Positions 9,124-17,387 of a stretch of 64,000 nt of DNA are shown here, in pieces. Made by a program: the position numbers and the translations under genes. The stretch is from Bacillus massiliglaciei (lineage in GTDB: Bacteria; Bacillota; Bacilli; Bacillales; DSM-1321). The stretch is from contig NZ_LT622359.1 in NCBI RefSeq assembly GCF_900098925.1, positions 831,527 to 895,526 on the forward strand, given 5' to 3'. The notes beneath the pieces were generated by a model that saw nothing but the letters and a program-made list of their open reading frames with translations, made no database searches and had not been told where the DNA came from. Numbering within the stretch: position 1 is the first letter of the stretch; each line of letters starts with the position of its first letter.

Positions 9124-9660
9124 ATGAAACTGGTTGGCATTTCAGGTTCCTTAATCGGTTCCAAAACATCCAAGGCTGTTCATGAAGTATTGATGGAAGC
9201 AAAGACCTTTGATTCGGATCTGCAAATTGAATTGGTAGATTTGAAGGACTATGAAGTCGAATTTGTGAATGGAGCCCCGCTAAGTTATTATAACGATGAT
9301 ACGATAAAGGTAGTTAATACGATTTTAGCTGCTGATTTTTTAATCATTGGGACACCGGTCTATCAAGCCTCCATTACAGGAGCATTAAAAAATCTTTTCG
9401 ATCATCTGCCGATTGATGCCTTCAAATCAAAGGTAACCGCTATGATTACAACAGGCGGTACAGATAAGCATCTTCTCGTAACGGAATATCATCTGCGGCC
9501 AATCCTTACGTATTTAAAGGGGCTGGTTCCCACAGGGAATGTTTTTGTGCATAACAATGATTTTGATGAAGAAAATGAAATTATTAATTCTGGTATAAAT
9601 AATCGGATCAAAAAGCTGGCTGAAGAAATGGTTCTTCTGCAGCGCAATCTTCATGAGTAA
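9124..9660 (+). CDS. NAD(P)H-dependent FMN reductase (SsuE family)
   Basis: A 178-residue flavodoxin-like protein starting MKLVGISGSLIGSKTS; AGGAGG lies 9 nt before 9124, and a longer frame from 9031 overlaps the reductase and is unlikely. The FMN phosphate loop GSLIGSKTS and the segment TPVYQASITGALKNLFDHL are characteristic. It reduces free FMN for two-component monooxygenases. It is a paralogue of the gene at 14810 and may serve the SsuD monooxygenase encoded 2.3 kb downstream. A terminator follows the gene. Confidence 0.9.
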   Translation: MKLVGISGSLIGSKTSKAVHEVLMEAKTFDSDLQIELVDLKDYEVEFVNGAPLSYYNDDTIKVVNTILAADFLIIGTPVYQASITGALKNLFDHLPIDAFKSKVTAMITTGGTDKHLLVTEYHLRPILTYLKGLVPTGNVFVHNNDFDEENEIINSGINNRIKKLAEEMVLLQRNLHE

Positions 9661-9674
9661 TGATATAAGTTCTG

Positions 9675-9708
9675 ATAGCTGCCCTCATCCACAGAGCAGC
9701 TATTTTTT
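9675..9708 (+). terminator. Terminator after FMN reductase
   Basis: ATAGCTGC pairs with GCAGCTAT and is followed by six T. It closes the sodA transcription unit. Confidence 0.85.
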
Positions 9709-9772
9709 ATACTGCTGACTAAGCGGGGGTGTATATTTTAGCAGAGAATGAATGAAAAATTTTATTTTCAAG

Positions 9773-9888
9773 TTGACAGGTAGGGATAATGTGGATTAAA
9801 ATCATGTATATTAGAAAAAGAAATCATACAGCCGATCGGACCGCCGAAGGCATAATCCTATGACTCAAGAGGATTATGCCTTTTTTTA
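9773..9888 (+). promoter_or_regulatory. Promoter and attenuator-like leader of the TSUP transporter gene
   Basis: TTGACA (9773-9778), an 18-bp spacer and TAAAAT (9797-9802) form a promoter. The leader carries a short hairpin motif at 9831-9852 (GCCGATCGG...CCGAAGGCA), immediately followed by a strong intrinsic terminator (AGGCATAATCCT paired with AGGATTATGCCT, then seven T, ending 9888), which stops upstream of the TTG start at 9921. The terminator stem begins inside the motif (AGGCA), so the motif and terminator could be alternative structures. Similar hairpins precede ssuA and ssuE. Confidence 0.6.
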
Positions 9889-9920
9889 TTACGATTTAAA
9901 GAGGAGAGAGGTGCAGCCTG

Positions 9921-10814
9921 TTGAAGAAATTATTTATTTTTGCCTTTATTGGCTTGTTTGCACAGTTAATTGACGGGGCGTTAGGAATGGCTTATGGCGT
10001 CACGTCTACTACACTATTATTAACATTCGGTATTGCTCCGGCTGTTGCTTCTGCTTCTGTCCACTTGGCAGAAGTTGTCACGACTGCAACTTCCGGTGCC
10101 TCCCATATCAAATTTGGGAATGTGGATAAGCAAACGGTTTATAGATTGATCATACCCGGTTCAATCGGAGCCTTTTTAGGAGCAGCCTTTTTAAGCAATT
10201 TGCCTGGTGATTTGGCGAAGCCCTACATATCTTTATTTCTGCTTCTATTAGGTGTTTATGTAGTCATTCGATTCTTATTTAGATTCCGTCCGCAAGAGGA
10301 GAAGAAAGGCGCAGAGCTAAGCCGTAAACAATCTATTCCATTAGGCTTAATTGCCGGTTTTGCTGATGCAACAGGCGGCGGAGGCTGGGGACCTATCACG
10401 ACTCCAGTCTTGTTATCAAAAAAAGGAATGGCTCCTCGTAAAGTGGTGGGAACTGTTGATACTAGTGAATTTGCCATTGCTGTTTCTGCGACACTCGGTT
10501 TCCTTATCTCGCTTGGATGGGAAGAGGTAAACTGGCTTTGGGTAGGATCCTTGATGATCGGCGGTATTATTGCCGCTCCTATTGCCGCCTGGCTCGTGCA
10601 AAAGATTCATGCGCAATTAATGGGTGTGTTGGTGGGAGGCTTTATTGTTCTGGTTAATGCAAAGACTCTTCTGAGTACATGGATGGAAAATACAGCTGTC
10701 TATCCCTATATCTATATTGGAATGGCTCTTCTTTGGATTATCTCGATTATTTATACCGCAAGAAAAATTGGAAATGATAAAAATCTGAATCAGGAAAAAG
10801 TTAACTCTGACTAG
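9921..10814 (+). CDS. TSUP family (TauE/SafE) sulfite/organosulfonate transporter
   Basis: A 297-residue multi-pass membrane protein of the TauE/SafE family with duplicated halves. It has about eight hydrophobic segments and the conserved LIDGALGMAYGVTST and FADATGGGGWGP motifs. It starts with TTG behind GGAGAGAGGTG. Family members export sulfite, sulfoacetate or related anions. Upstream of the ssu operon, a role in removing excess sulfite released by SsuD or in sulfonate movement is likely (inference). Its leader contains an intrinsic terminator, so expression may be attenuated. Confidence 0.9.
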   Translation: MKKLFIFAFIGLFAQLIDGALGMAYGVTSTTLLLTFGIAPAVASASVHLAEVVTTATSGASHIKFGNVDKQTVYRLIIPGSIGAFLGAAFLSNLPGDLAKPYISLFLLLLGVYVVIRFLFRFRPQEEKKGAELSRKQSIPLGLIAGFADATGGGGWGPITTPVLLSKKGMAPRKVVGTVDTSEFAIAVSATLGFLISLGWEEVNWLWVGSLMIGGIIAAPIAAWLVQKIHAQLMGVLVGGFIVLVNAKTLLSTWMENTAVYPYIYIGMALLWIISIIYTARKIGNDKNLNQEKVNSD

Positions 10815-10820
10815 ACAACT

Positions 10821-10870
10821 AGAGGCTCTCGCAGATAAGTAATCTATTGCTTTGAAACGGGGGCCTCTTT
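10821..10870 (+). terminator. Terminator of the TSUP gene
   Basis: AGAGGC (10821-10826) pairs with GCCTCT (10863-10868) across a long loop and is followed by T-rich sequence, just after the stop at 10814. Confidence 0.6.
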
Positions 10871-10883
10871 CTATATATGTATT

Positions 10884-10905
10884 GCTGATCGGACGGCCGA
10901 AGGCA
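10884..10905 (+). promoter_or_regulatory. Sulfonate-leader hairpin motif, copy 2 (before ssuA)
   Basis: GCTGA-TCGG-ACGG-CCGA-AGGCA: a 4-bp stem with a 4-nt loop, 38 bp before the ssuA start. It aligns with 9831-9852 and 14694-14715. The flanks GCYGA and AGG are conserved. Confidence 0.45.
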
Positions 10906-10942
10906 CAAGGTAAGTATTTTAGTCTGAACAGGGGGTACTGGG

Positions 10943-11917
10943 ATGAAATTGCGTTTTTTATGGACGATGGCACTAAGCGTCTTAGTCATAATAGGGTTAA
11001 TGGGCTGCAGTGCTTCTTCTTCAAAAGAAGAGATTAGGGCATCTGGGGGAGATGAAAATGATAAAACCATTCATATAGGTTATCAAAAATTTGGCACGTT
11101 AAATATTTTACAAGCAGAAAAAAGCCTGGATAAAGCGCTGAAGAAAAAAGGGTATTCCGTAAATTGGACGGAATTCCCTGCGGGTCCCCAGTTATTGGAG
11201 GCATTGAATGTGGGAAGCGTTGATTTTGGACATACGGGAGAAGCGCCCCCCATCTTTGCGCAAGCTGCAGGAGCACCGCTCGTCTATTTTGCAAATGAGC
11301 CGCCGAACCCAAAAGGAGAAGCCATCATTGTACCCGAGGATTCACCAATTAAAAGCATAAAAGATTTAAAAGGAAAGAAAATTGCTTTAAATAAAGGGTC
11401 AAACGTCCATTATTTGCTTGTTAAAGCTCTGGAAAAGGAAGGAATTAACTATGAAGATATCGAGACGGCTTTTCTTCCGCCAAGCGACGCCCGGGCAGCC
11501 TTTGAAAAAGGAAATGTGGATGCTTGGGTCATTTGGGATCCATTCTTAGCCGATGCAGAGCTGGCATTAAAGGGAAGGATTATTGCGGAGGCAACAGACT
11601 TAGCGGCCAATAGGGAATTCTTCTTATCTACGAAAACATTCGCAGAAAACCATTCGGAAGCATTAGATATTATTTTTGACGAAGTAAAAAAAACAGAAGA
11701 ATGGGTATCGGAAAATCCAAAAAAAGCGGCAGAATTTTTATCTCCGCAAATTGGAATGAATGTAGAAACATTGGAACGAACGTTAAATCGAAGAACGTTT
11801 GGATTAGAGAAAGTGACACCGGAAGTACTGAGTGATCAGCAGAAAATTGCCGATCAATTTCATAATCTTCAATTAATACCGGAAGAAATAAACGTGAAAG
11901 AAGCAGCCATTCATTAA
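10943..11917 (+). CDS. ssuA: Aliphatic sulfonate ABC transporter substrate-binding lipoprotein
   Basis: A 324-residue secreted lipoprotein with signal peptide, hydrophobic segment VLVIIGLMG and lipobox Cys22 (LMGC). The mature part is an NMT1/SsuA-type periplasmic-binding fold (HIGYQKFGTLNILQA, SVDFGHTGEAPPIFAQ, AWVIWDPFLADAEL). It delivers alkanesulfonates to SsuBC. It is the first gene of ssuA-ssuD-ssuC-ssuB, with 24 bp to ssuD. No Cys/Met repressor site is recognisable, but the leader hairpin motif lies directly upstream. Confidence 0.94.
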   Translation: MKLRFLWTMALSVLVIIGLMGCSASSSKEEIRASGGDENDKTIHIGYQKFGTLNILQAEKSLDKALKKKGYSVNWTEFPAGPQLLEALNVGSVDFGHTGEAPPIFAQAAGAPLVYFANEPPNPKGEAIIVPEDSPIKSIKDLKGKKIALNKGSNVHYLLVKALEKEGINYEDIETAFLPPSDARAAFEKGNVDAWVIWDPFLADAELALKGRIIAEATDLAANREFFLSTKTFAENHSEALDIIFDEVKKTEEWVSENPKKAAEFLSPQIGMNVETLERTLNRRTFGLEKVTPEVLSDQQKIADQFHNLQLIPEEINVKEAAIH

Positions 11918-11941
11918 ATAAATGAAAAGGAGATGGAAGTT

Positions 11942-13087
11942 ATGAACGTATTTTGGTTTATTCCAACACATGGAGATTCTAGATATTTAGGAGTGACAGC
12001 TGGAGGAAGAGAAGTGAATTTGCCTTACCTTAAACAAGTGGCGCAGGCTGTGGATTCATTAGGATATACAGGTGCTTTATTGCCAACTGGACGGTCATGC
12101 GAAGATTCCTGGGTGGTCGCATCCTCACTTATTCCCATTACATCACAGATGAAATTTCTTGTTGCCGTGCGTCCGGGATTATCTTCTCCTGCGCAGGCAG
12201 CAAGAATGGCGGCTACCTTCGACCGTTTGTCTAACGGACGGCTGCTCGTTAATGTTGTTACAGGCGGAGACCCGATTGAACTGGCTGGTGATGGATTAAA
12301 GTTAGGACATACAGAGCGATATGAGCTGACGGACGAGTATTTAACCATTTGGCGCGATTTATTAGAAAAGGGAGAAGCCGATTTTGAAGGAGAGTACTTA
12401 AGCGCGGAAGGCGGGAAATTGTTATATCCGCCGGTGCAAACCCCGTATCCGCCCCTATATTTCGGAGGTTCCTCACAGATAGGGCAAGAGGTAGCTGCGA
12501 AGCATGTTGATGTTTATCTGACCTGGGGCGAACCGCCTGCAAAGGTGGCAGAGAAAATAAAGCAAGTGAAGGAGTTAGCTGAAAAAGAAGGAAGAACGCT
12601 GCGCTTCGGTATCAGGCTTCATGTGATAGTAAGAGAAACAGAAGAAGAGGCCTGGAAGGCAGCAGATGAGTTAATTAAATATGTAGATGATGATTTAATC
12701 GCTGCTTCGCAAAAAGTATTTTCCCGTTTTGATTCAGAAGGCCAGAAAAGAATGTCGGAGTTACACTCGGGAAGCAGAGATAACTTAGAAATCAGTCCGA
12801 ATCTGTGGGCTGGAGTGGGATTGGTCAGAGGCGGAGCTGGTACGGCATTAGTTGGAGATCCGCAAACAGTGGCACAGAGAATGAAAGAATATGAAGAAAT
12901 AGGAATTGAAACATTTATTCTGTCAGGTTACCCCCATCTTGAAGAATCCTATCGGGTAGCTGAGCTCCTGTTTCCATATTTAGATATGGAAAAACCGAAT
13001 GAGGTAAAAAATCCGGGAATTGTCAGTCCTTTTGGAGAAATCGTAGCAAATGGACTTTTACCAAAAAAATTAGAAGCAAAAAGGTGA
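11942..13087 (+). CDS. ssuD: FMNH2-dependent alkanesulfonate monooxygenase
   Basis: A 381-residue bacterial-luciferase-family enzyme starting [17 protein letters not shown]; start 11942 is 9 nt after AGGAG, while the ATG at 11933 abuts it. It cleaves C1 and longer sulfonates to aldehyde and sulfite using FMNH2 and oxygen. The TIM-barrel segments [20 protein letters not shown] and NVVTGGDP match SsuD. Partners are the FMN reductases at 14810 and possibly 9124. It overlaps the start region of ssuC. Confidence 0.96.
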   Translation: MNVFWFIPTHGDSRYLGVTAGGREVNLPYLKQVAQAVDSLGYTGALLPTGRSCEDSWVVASSLIPITSQMKFLVAVRPGLSSPAQAARMAATFDRLSNGRLLVNVVTGGDPIELAGDGLKLGHTERYELTDEYLTIWRDLLEKGEADFEGEYLSAEGGKLLYPPVQTPYPPLYFGGSSQIGQEVAAKHVDVYLTWGEPPAKVAEKIKQVKELAEKEGRTLRFGIRLHVIVRETEEEAWKAADELIKYVDDDLIAASQKVFSRFDSEGQKRMSELHSGSRDNLEISPNLWAGVGLVRGGAGTALVGDPQTVAQRMKEYEEIGIETFILSGYPHLEESYRVAELLFPYLDMEKPNEVKNPGIVSPFGEIVANGLLPKKLEAKR

Positions 13088-13092
13088 TAGAA

Positions 13093-13857
13093 ATGAAGAA
13101 AAGTCTGAATCCATTTGTGCCATGGCTTGTTCCAGTGCTGCTTTTAGTCTCTTGGCAAATTCTTTCATCGACAGGAGTCATCTCATCCAGAGTTTTGCCT
13201 AATCCTATGGATATTGTAAAAGCAGCCATCGAGCTTGGGAAGTCTGGCCAGCTGTTTCATAATATCAATGTCAGTACAAAGAGAGCTTTTTTAGGCTTTC
13301 TTACAGGGGGAGGGATTGGGCTGGCGCTTGGCCTGTGGAACGGTTTATCGAAAACGGCAGAAACGCTGTTTGATACTTCCATCCAAATGATTCGTAACAT
13401 TCCTCACCTTGCCTTAATTCCAATCGTGATTTTGTGGTTTGGGATTGAGGAGGAAGCAAAATTATTTTTAGTAGCTTTAGGTACATTTTTCCCCATCTAT
13501 TTAAACACATTTCATGGGATCCGTTCTGTGGACTCATCCTTAATTGAAATGGGGAAGGTATATGGGCTAAAAGGGTTTCAGCTGTTCTGGCATATTATCT
13601 TACCAGGTGCTTTATCCTCGATTCTAGTCGGCGTGAGATTTGCCCTTGGAGTGACTTGGGTGACGCTGATTGTTGCTGAAACGATTGCAGCAAACTCGGG
13701 GATTGGCTATATGGCCATGAACGCCAGAGAATTTATGCAGCTGGATGTTGTTGTCCTGAGCATCATTTTATACGCCATTTTAGGAAAACTTTCTGATTAT
13801 ACAGCGAAGTTGGCAGAAAGGCGATTTTTAAAATGGAATCCGAATTTTCAAAAATAG
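13093..13857 (+). CDS. ssuC: Aliphatic sulfonate ABC transporter permease
   Basis: A 254-residue inner-membrane permease with about six TM segments and the EAA loop (EMGKVYGLKGFQLFWHIILP) that contacts the ATPase. The ATG at 13093 is preferred (AAGGTGA 5-6 nt upstream, within the ssuD stop); an upstream GTG at 13084 is also possible. It works with SsuA and SsuB. Confidence 0.94.
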   Translation: MKKSLNPFVPWLVPVLLLVSWQILSSTGVISSRVLPNPMDIVKAAIELGKSGQLFHNINVSTKRAFLGFLTGGGIGLALGLWNGLSKTAETLFDTSIQMIRNIPHLALIPIVILWFGIEEEAKLFLVALGTFFPIYLNTFHGIRSVDSSLIEMGKVYGLKGFQLFWHIILPGALSSILVGVRFALGVTWVTLIVAETIAANSGIGYMAMNAREFMQLDVVVLSIILYAILGKLSDYTAKLAERRFLKWNPNFQK

Positions 13858-13867
13858 GAGGATCGCC

Positions 13868-14629
13868 GTGAATACAGGGAAAAGAGCAAAGCTTGAGTTA
13901 TCAAATGTCCAAAAATCCTTTGGCCGGCAGGATGTTTTAAAAAATATTGAACTTAAAGTGAACAAAGGGGACTTTATTGCGATTGTTGGGAAGAGCGGCT
14001 GCGGGAAAAGTACGTTGCTTCGATTAATAGCAGGCTTGGAATCAGTAAGCGGAGGGGAGTTACTGATAGATGGGAAACCGTTAAAGGAAAAGAACTCACC
14101 AGCTAAAATCATGTTCCAGGACGGCAGGCTGCTTCCCTGGAAAAACGTACAGCAAAATGTAGGCCTAGGTTTAAAAAAAGGAAGTCAAGATAAGATTGTC
14201 AGCCTGTTAGAGAAAGTAGGATTGGCCGATCGGGCTCAAGATTGGCCAAGTGTTTTATCGGGCGGTCAGAGGCAGAGAGTCGCCTTTGCCAGAGCCCTTG
14301 TACATGAACCGGAACTGCTGTTGCTAGATGAACCGTTAGGCGCATTGGATGCACTGACCCGAATGGAAATGCATCAGCTAATCGGAGATTTATGGAAAGA
14401 GAAAAAGTTTACAGCAATCTTGGTTACCCATGATGTAGAAGAAGCGGTGGCACTTGCAAACCGGGTCATTGTCATTGAAGATGGTGAAATTGCAATGGAA
14501 CAGGTGATTAATCTTTCCTATCCAAGGCAAAGGGATCATCCGTTATATACGAAGTTAGTAAGCAAAATTTTATCTCGTATAGTAGGGGGAAAGGCTATTT
14601 CAACAGACGAATATAAAATTTCAAATTAA
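13868..14629 (+). CDS. ssuB: Aliphatic sulfonate ABC transporter ATPase
   Basis: A 253-residue ABC ATPase starting with GTG behind AGGAGG. Walker A GKSGCGKST, Q-loop MFQDGRLLPW, signature LSGGQRQR and Walker B LLLLDEPLGALD are all intact, followed by the H-loop LVTHDVEEA. The DGRLLPW segment after the Q-loop is typical of the SsuB/TauB/nitrate subfamily. It is the last gene of the operon, 10 bp after ssuC. Confidence 0.94.
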   Translation: MNTGKRAKLELSNVQKSFGRQDVLKNIELKVNKGDFIAIVGKSGCGKSTLLRLIAGLESVSGGELLIDGKPLKEKNSPAKIMFQDGRLLPWKNVQQNVGLGLKKGSQDKIVSLLEKVGLADRAQDWPSVLSGGQRQRVAFARALVHEPELLLLDEPLGALDALTRMEMHQLIGDLWKEKKFTAILVTHDVEEAVALANRVIVIEDGEIAMEQVINLSYPRQRDHPLYTKLVSKILSRIVGGKAISTDEYKISN

Positions 14630-14693
14630 TTCATAAGCTTTATTTTTTACCCTCTTATCATAGTAATTTTATGTGTTTTATAAGTTTATTGCT

Positions 14694-14715
14694 GCCGATC
14701 GTATTAACGAAGGAC
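14694..14715 (+). promoter_or_regulatory. Sulfonate-leader hairpin motif, copy 3 (before ssuE)
   Basis: GCCGA-TCGT-ATTA-ACGA-AGGAC keeps the geometry of copies 1 and 2 while the stem changes from TCGG/CCGA to TCGT/ACGA, a compensatory pair change. It lies 95 bp before the ssuE start, and a GATCGTATT repeat follows within it. Confidence 0.45.
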
Positions 14716-14809
14716 TGATCGTATTTGGTTAGGTTGCTTCTTTTAGAAGGAAGACTAAAAAAATCCTGGTATAACGATTCACAAAAAATAATGTAAGGGA
14801 GTCGATTAA

Positions 14810-15361
14810 ATGTCAAAAGCAGCAATCATTACTGGGGAGCCGAATGATACTTCTCGTTTAAACGGAATTTTAGACTATGCAAGCAAGTATTTAGAAGAAA
14901 AAAAGGTGTCTTTTGAAACAATTCACGTGCACGATTTGCCTGCTGAAGATCTGATTAAAGCGAGATTTGACAGTGAAGCGATTATTCAGGCTGCTGAAGT
15001 TGTAAAAAAATCATCCGGAGTTCTTATTTTGACACCGGTTTATAAAGCGTCCTATTCTGGGATACTGAAAACATTTTTGGATTTGCTGCCCCAAAAGGGA
15101 TTGGAAGGAAAGACCATTCTTCCTCTTGCTATAGGAGGCTCTTATGCTCATTTATTAATGATTGAGTATGCACTTCGGCCGGTCCTGTCTGTATTGGGAG
15201 CGAATCAATTTGTGAACGCTGTTTATACACTTGATCAACAGATTGAACGGACAGAGGGAAATCAATTTTTTATACATGATGAGCTACAAGAAAGACTGAA
15301 AACATCTCTTGATACATTTGCTGGATTAATCAAGAACGATAGGCCTCTTCAGCTTAAATAG
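14810..15361 (+). CDS. ssuE: NADPH-dependent FMN reductase
   Basis: A 183-residue flavodoxin-like FMN reductase supplying FMNH2 to SsuD. The phosphate loop reads GEPNDTSRLN and the core reads ILTPVYKASYSGILKTFLD. The segment PLAIGGSYAHLLMIEYALRP matches the SsuE family. It is separated from ssuB by 180 bp containing the third leader hairpin, so it may be a separate but co-regulated unit. Confidence 0.92.
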   Translation: MSKAAIITGEPNDTSRLNGILDYASKYLEEKKVSFETIHVHDLPAEDLIKARFDSEAIIQAAEVVKKSSGVLILTPVYKASYSGILKTFLDLLPQKGLEGKTILPLAIGGSYAHLLMIEYALRPVLSVLGANQFVNAVYTLDQQIERTEGNQFFIHDELQERLKTSLDTFAGLIKNDRPLQLK

Positions 15362-15473
15362 GTTCTCACAGAAATTTATTTTTAAATCAATGTTTTTGAA
15401 AAACATCTACAGAGAAATAATCATTTTTCTATCTGACTTCTCACCTATTACTGGAATAAGGGAGGCTTTCAGA

Positions 15474-15641
15474 ATGACTCATTTACGTAATGCAGTAACT
15501 CGAAGAAAGGAAGAGCTGATTCAGCAGCTGCTCGATTTAGGAATCTATAAAAAAGATGATCACCACTTATATGAACTCACTTTAACTGAAATTGAGAAAG
15601 AATATATAAAAGTAAGAGAAAAGATCAAGTCAACTGGATAG
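15474..15641 (+). CDS. FbpA-like Fur-regulated basic protein family
   Basis: A 55-residue basic protein, MTHLRNAVTRRKEEL...; GGGAGG lies about 9 nt before 15474, and a longer frame from 15390 is unlikely. The pattern (basic N-terminal helix, then HLYELTLTEIEKEY) matches FbpA, which in B. subtilis assists the iron-sparing small RNA FsrA. I see no convincing Fur box; AGAAATAATCATTTTTCT upstream is only a weak candidate. A second family member is at 21335. Confidence 0.75.
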   Translation: MTHLRNAVTRRKEELIQQLLDLGIYKKDDHHLYELTLTEIEKEYIKVREKIKSTG

Positions 15642-15679
15642 CTGACGACACTTTATTTTATATAGGAGGAAGAAGGAGG

Positions 15680-15754
15680 ATGTCTGAAAAGCAGGGATAT
15701 TGGAGAAACTTACTCAAACAACAAGAGAAAAGCTCCAAGAAAACAGCTATTTAA
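15680..15754 (+). CDS. Putative 24-residue basic peptide
   Basis: MSEKQGYWRNLLKQQEKSSK plus four residues, preceded by a double purine-rich site (AGGAGGAAGAAGGAGG). It follows the FbpA-like gene by 38 bp and could be a co-transcribed small basic protein. There is no family match I can name, and coding is supported only by the ribosome-binding site and position. Confidence 0.4.
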   Translation: MSEKQGYWRNLLKQQEKSSKKTAI

Positions 15755-16080
15755 ATCAGACAGATTTGAAATTCTTCCACAGATGTCAACAAATGTATTA
15801 ACAGAGGGGTTTTTAATACGATCGATCAATGGTTTTATGAATAGGACATCATCCATATTCTTTCCAGAAGGATCTATATTCTCACTTCTCAATTAGGGTA
15901 AGGAAAGTCATTTGACCCTGAACTCACAAAAATTCATAAAATTTCTCCCTGGAGGATTGAAGAAGGTATTAGACGAATTTCTGAGGAGTCAGCATTCATA
16001 TTTCGGAAGCTAATAGATCAGGCAGCTGAACAGGCTACTCTTTTTTGATAGATCGCTAAGAGAGGGCAAGAAAAACAGTG
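15755..16080 (+). other. Gene-poor stretch with a possible decayed coding remnant
   Basis: No intact gene. From about 15903 to 16047 one frame reads a protein-like segment (FDPELTKIHKISPWRIEEG, continuing to ISEESAFIFRKLIDQAAEQA) without a start codon, and stops interrupt the upstream sequence. It may be the 3' remnant of a lost gene; I cannot identify the family. Confidence 0.3.
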
Positions 16081-16127
16081 TTGACAGGACAGCATGCAGG
16101 CGATATAATTATCTCAAGTTCGAGATA
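16081..16127 (+). promoter_or_regulatory. Consensus promoter of the mhq operon with MhqR-like operator 1
   Basis: TTGACA (16081-16086), exactly 17 bp, TATAAT (16104-16109): a perfect sigma-A promoter. Directly downstream at 16110-16127 lies TATCTCAAGTTCGAGATA, a near-palindrome matching the MhqR operator type known in B. subtilis. Such a strong promoter needs tight repression. Confidence 0.8.
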
Positions 16128-16158
16128 TCTTAATTAAAATTATTTTGAAGGAGGCCTC

Positions 16159-16218
16159 GTGGTTTTTTGTCAATATGAATTGCAAACATTACAGTTTTTT
16201 ATAAAATATATGAAATGA
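16159..16218 (+). CDS. Possible 19-residue leader peptide
   Basis: GTG-started frame MVFCQYELQTLQFFIKYMK with AAGGAGG upstream, lying between the two MhqR-type operators in the leader of the mhq operon. It contains one cysteine. Whether it is translated or regulatory is unknown. Confidence 0.25.
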   Translation: MVFCQYELQTLQFFIKYMK

Positions 16219-16262
16219 TTCTTTTGAGAGTAAGGAAGCAAGAGTTCGTAATTTTTTACTAA

Positions 16263-16280
16263 TATCTCGAATTCGAGATA
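16263..16280. promoter_or_regulatory. MhqR-type operator 2, perfect 18-bp palindrome
   Basis: TATCTCGAATTCGAGATA is a perfect palindrome identical in pattern to the MhqR (MarR/DUF24-era quinone sensor) operator described in B. subtilis. It lies 19 bp before the first operon gene. The mhqR gene itself is not in this window. Confidence 0.8.
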
Positions 16281-16299
16281 AAAATATGGAGGAATAAAA

Positions 16300-16698
16300 A
16301 TGATAAATATTGGATTATTATTGATTAGATTAGTTATTGGGGTATTGTTTATTGGACACGGATCTCAAAAATTATTTGGCTGGTTTGGCGGCTATGGATT
16401 AAAAGGCACTGGTGGCTGGTTTGATTCCATTGGTATGAAACCAGGTGTAACAATGGCTTTATTCGCTGGTTTGGCTGAACTCGTGGGAGGAATCTTATTT
16501 ACTTTAGGACTTATCACTCCGATTGCCGGAATTATGATTGCTGTAACGATGATCATGGCTATTGTGAAAGTGCATGCACCTAATGGATTATGGGCAACGG
16601 CCAATGGATATGAATATAACCTAACTGTACTCGCAGTTGCTATTGGTATTGCACTGATCGGTCCTGGGCAATACTCATTAGATGCACTCTTTTTCTAA
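16300..16698 (+). CDS. mhqP: DoxX family membrane protein (MhqP-like)
   Basis: A 132-residue membrane protein with four predicted helices and the DoxX signature (RLVIGVLFIGHGSQKLFGWFG). DoxX proteins associate with quinone and thiol redox systems. GGAGG lies 7 nt upstream. First gene of the quinone-response operon, 46 bp before the nitroreductase gene. The order doxX / nitroreductase / dioxygenase contains the same three families as mhqNOP of B. subtilis. Confidence 0.85.
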   Translation: MINIGLLLIRLVIGVLFIGHGSQKLFGWFGGYGLKGTGGWFDSIGMKPGVTMALFAGLAELVGGILFTLGLITPIAGIMIAVTMIMAIVKVHAPNGLWATANGYEYNLTVLAVAIGIALIGPGQYSLDALFF

Positions 16699-16744
16699 TC
16701 TATCTTGAATTAAATATGTTTTAATTAAAGAGGGAGTGTTTGAC

Positions 16745-17365
16745 ATGACAGACTTTACCCAGTTGATAAAAGAAAGAAGATCGGCCAGTAATTTTCTTCC
16801 GGGTTATAAAATTACACAACCAGAACTGGAAGAAATCTTTGAATTAACCAAGCTTGCCCCATCTGCCTTCAATCTTCAGCATACGAATTATATTGCTGTA
16901 ACGGATCATAATCTTAAAGAGAAAGTAAGGGGAGCGGCAAATGGGCAATATAAAGTATCGAGTGCTTCAGCCGTCATCCTGGTTCTGGGAGACAGAAAGG
17001 CTGTGCAGCAGGCGCCTAAAATCTATGAAGGTTTAGAAATGTTAGGAATAGTTAATAGGCAGGAATACGAGGACATGGTTCGTGATACGGTCTCTTTTTA
17101 TGATACACGAGGGCAGGAATTCGAAAAGGATGAAGCCATTCGGAATGCGTCTCTTTCAGCTATGCTTTTTATGCTGGCCGCTAAGGATAAGGGCTGGGAT
17201 ACATGTCCGATGATAGGGTTTGAACCAGCAGCATTGAAAAATATTTTCCACATTGATGATCGTTATGAAGCGGTATTAATGATTGCTTTAGGAAAAGAAA
17301 AAGTACAAAGCAGACAGCCGCGCGGCTATCGAAAACCAGTAAGTGAATTTGTTACGTTTCTTTGA
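16745..17365 (+). CDS. mhqN: Nitroreductase family protein (MhqN-like)
   Basis: A 206-residue FMN nitroreductase. The start at 16745 (MTDFTQLIKERRSASNF) is chosen because GGGAG precedes it at good spacing; a GTG at 16736 is possible. The RRSASNF FMN-binding motif and the LAPSAFNLQH segment are conserved. It probably reduces quinones or nitroaromatics with NAD(P)H as part of the MhqR-type regulon. Confidence 0.88.
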   Translation: MTDFTQLIKERRSASNFLPGYKITQPELEEIFELTKLAPSAFNLQHTNYIAVTDHNLKEKVRGAANGQYKVSSASAVILVLGDRKAVQQAPKIYEGLEMLGIVNRQEYEDMVRDTVSFYDTRGQEFEKDEAIRNASLSAMLFMLAAKDKGWDTCPMIGFEPAALKNIFHIDDRYEAVLMIALGKEKVQSRQPRGYRKPVSEFVTFL

Positions 17366-17387
17366 GATGAATAGGAGTGTATGAAAA

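Noticed and set aside
9773..9888. SAM-I (S-box) or T-box leader before sulfur genes
   Set aside because: The conserved S-box core and the T-box sequence are absent; the hairpin motif is much smaller, so I list it as unassigned.
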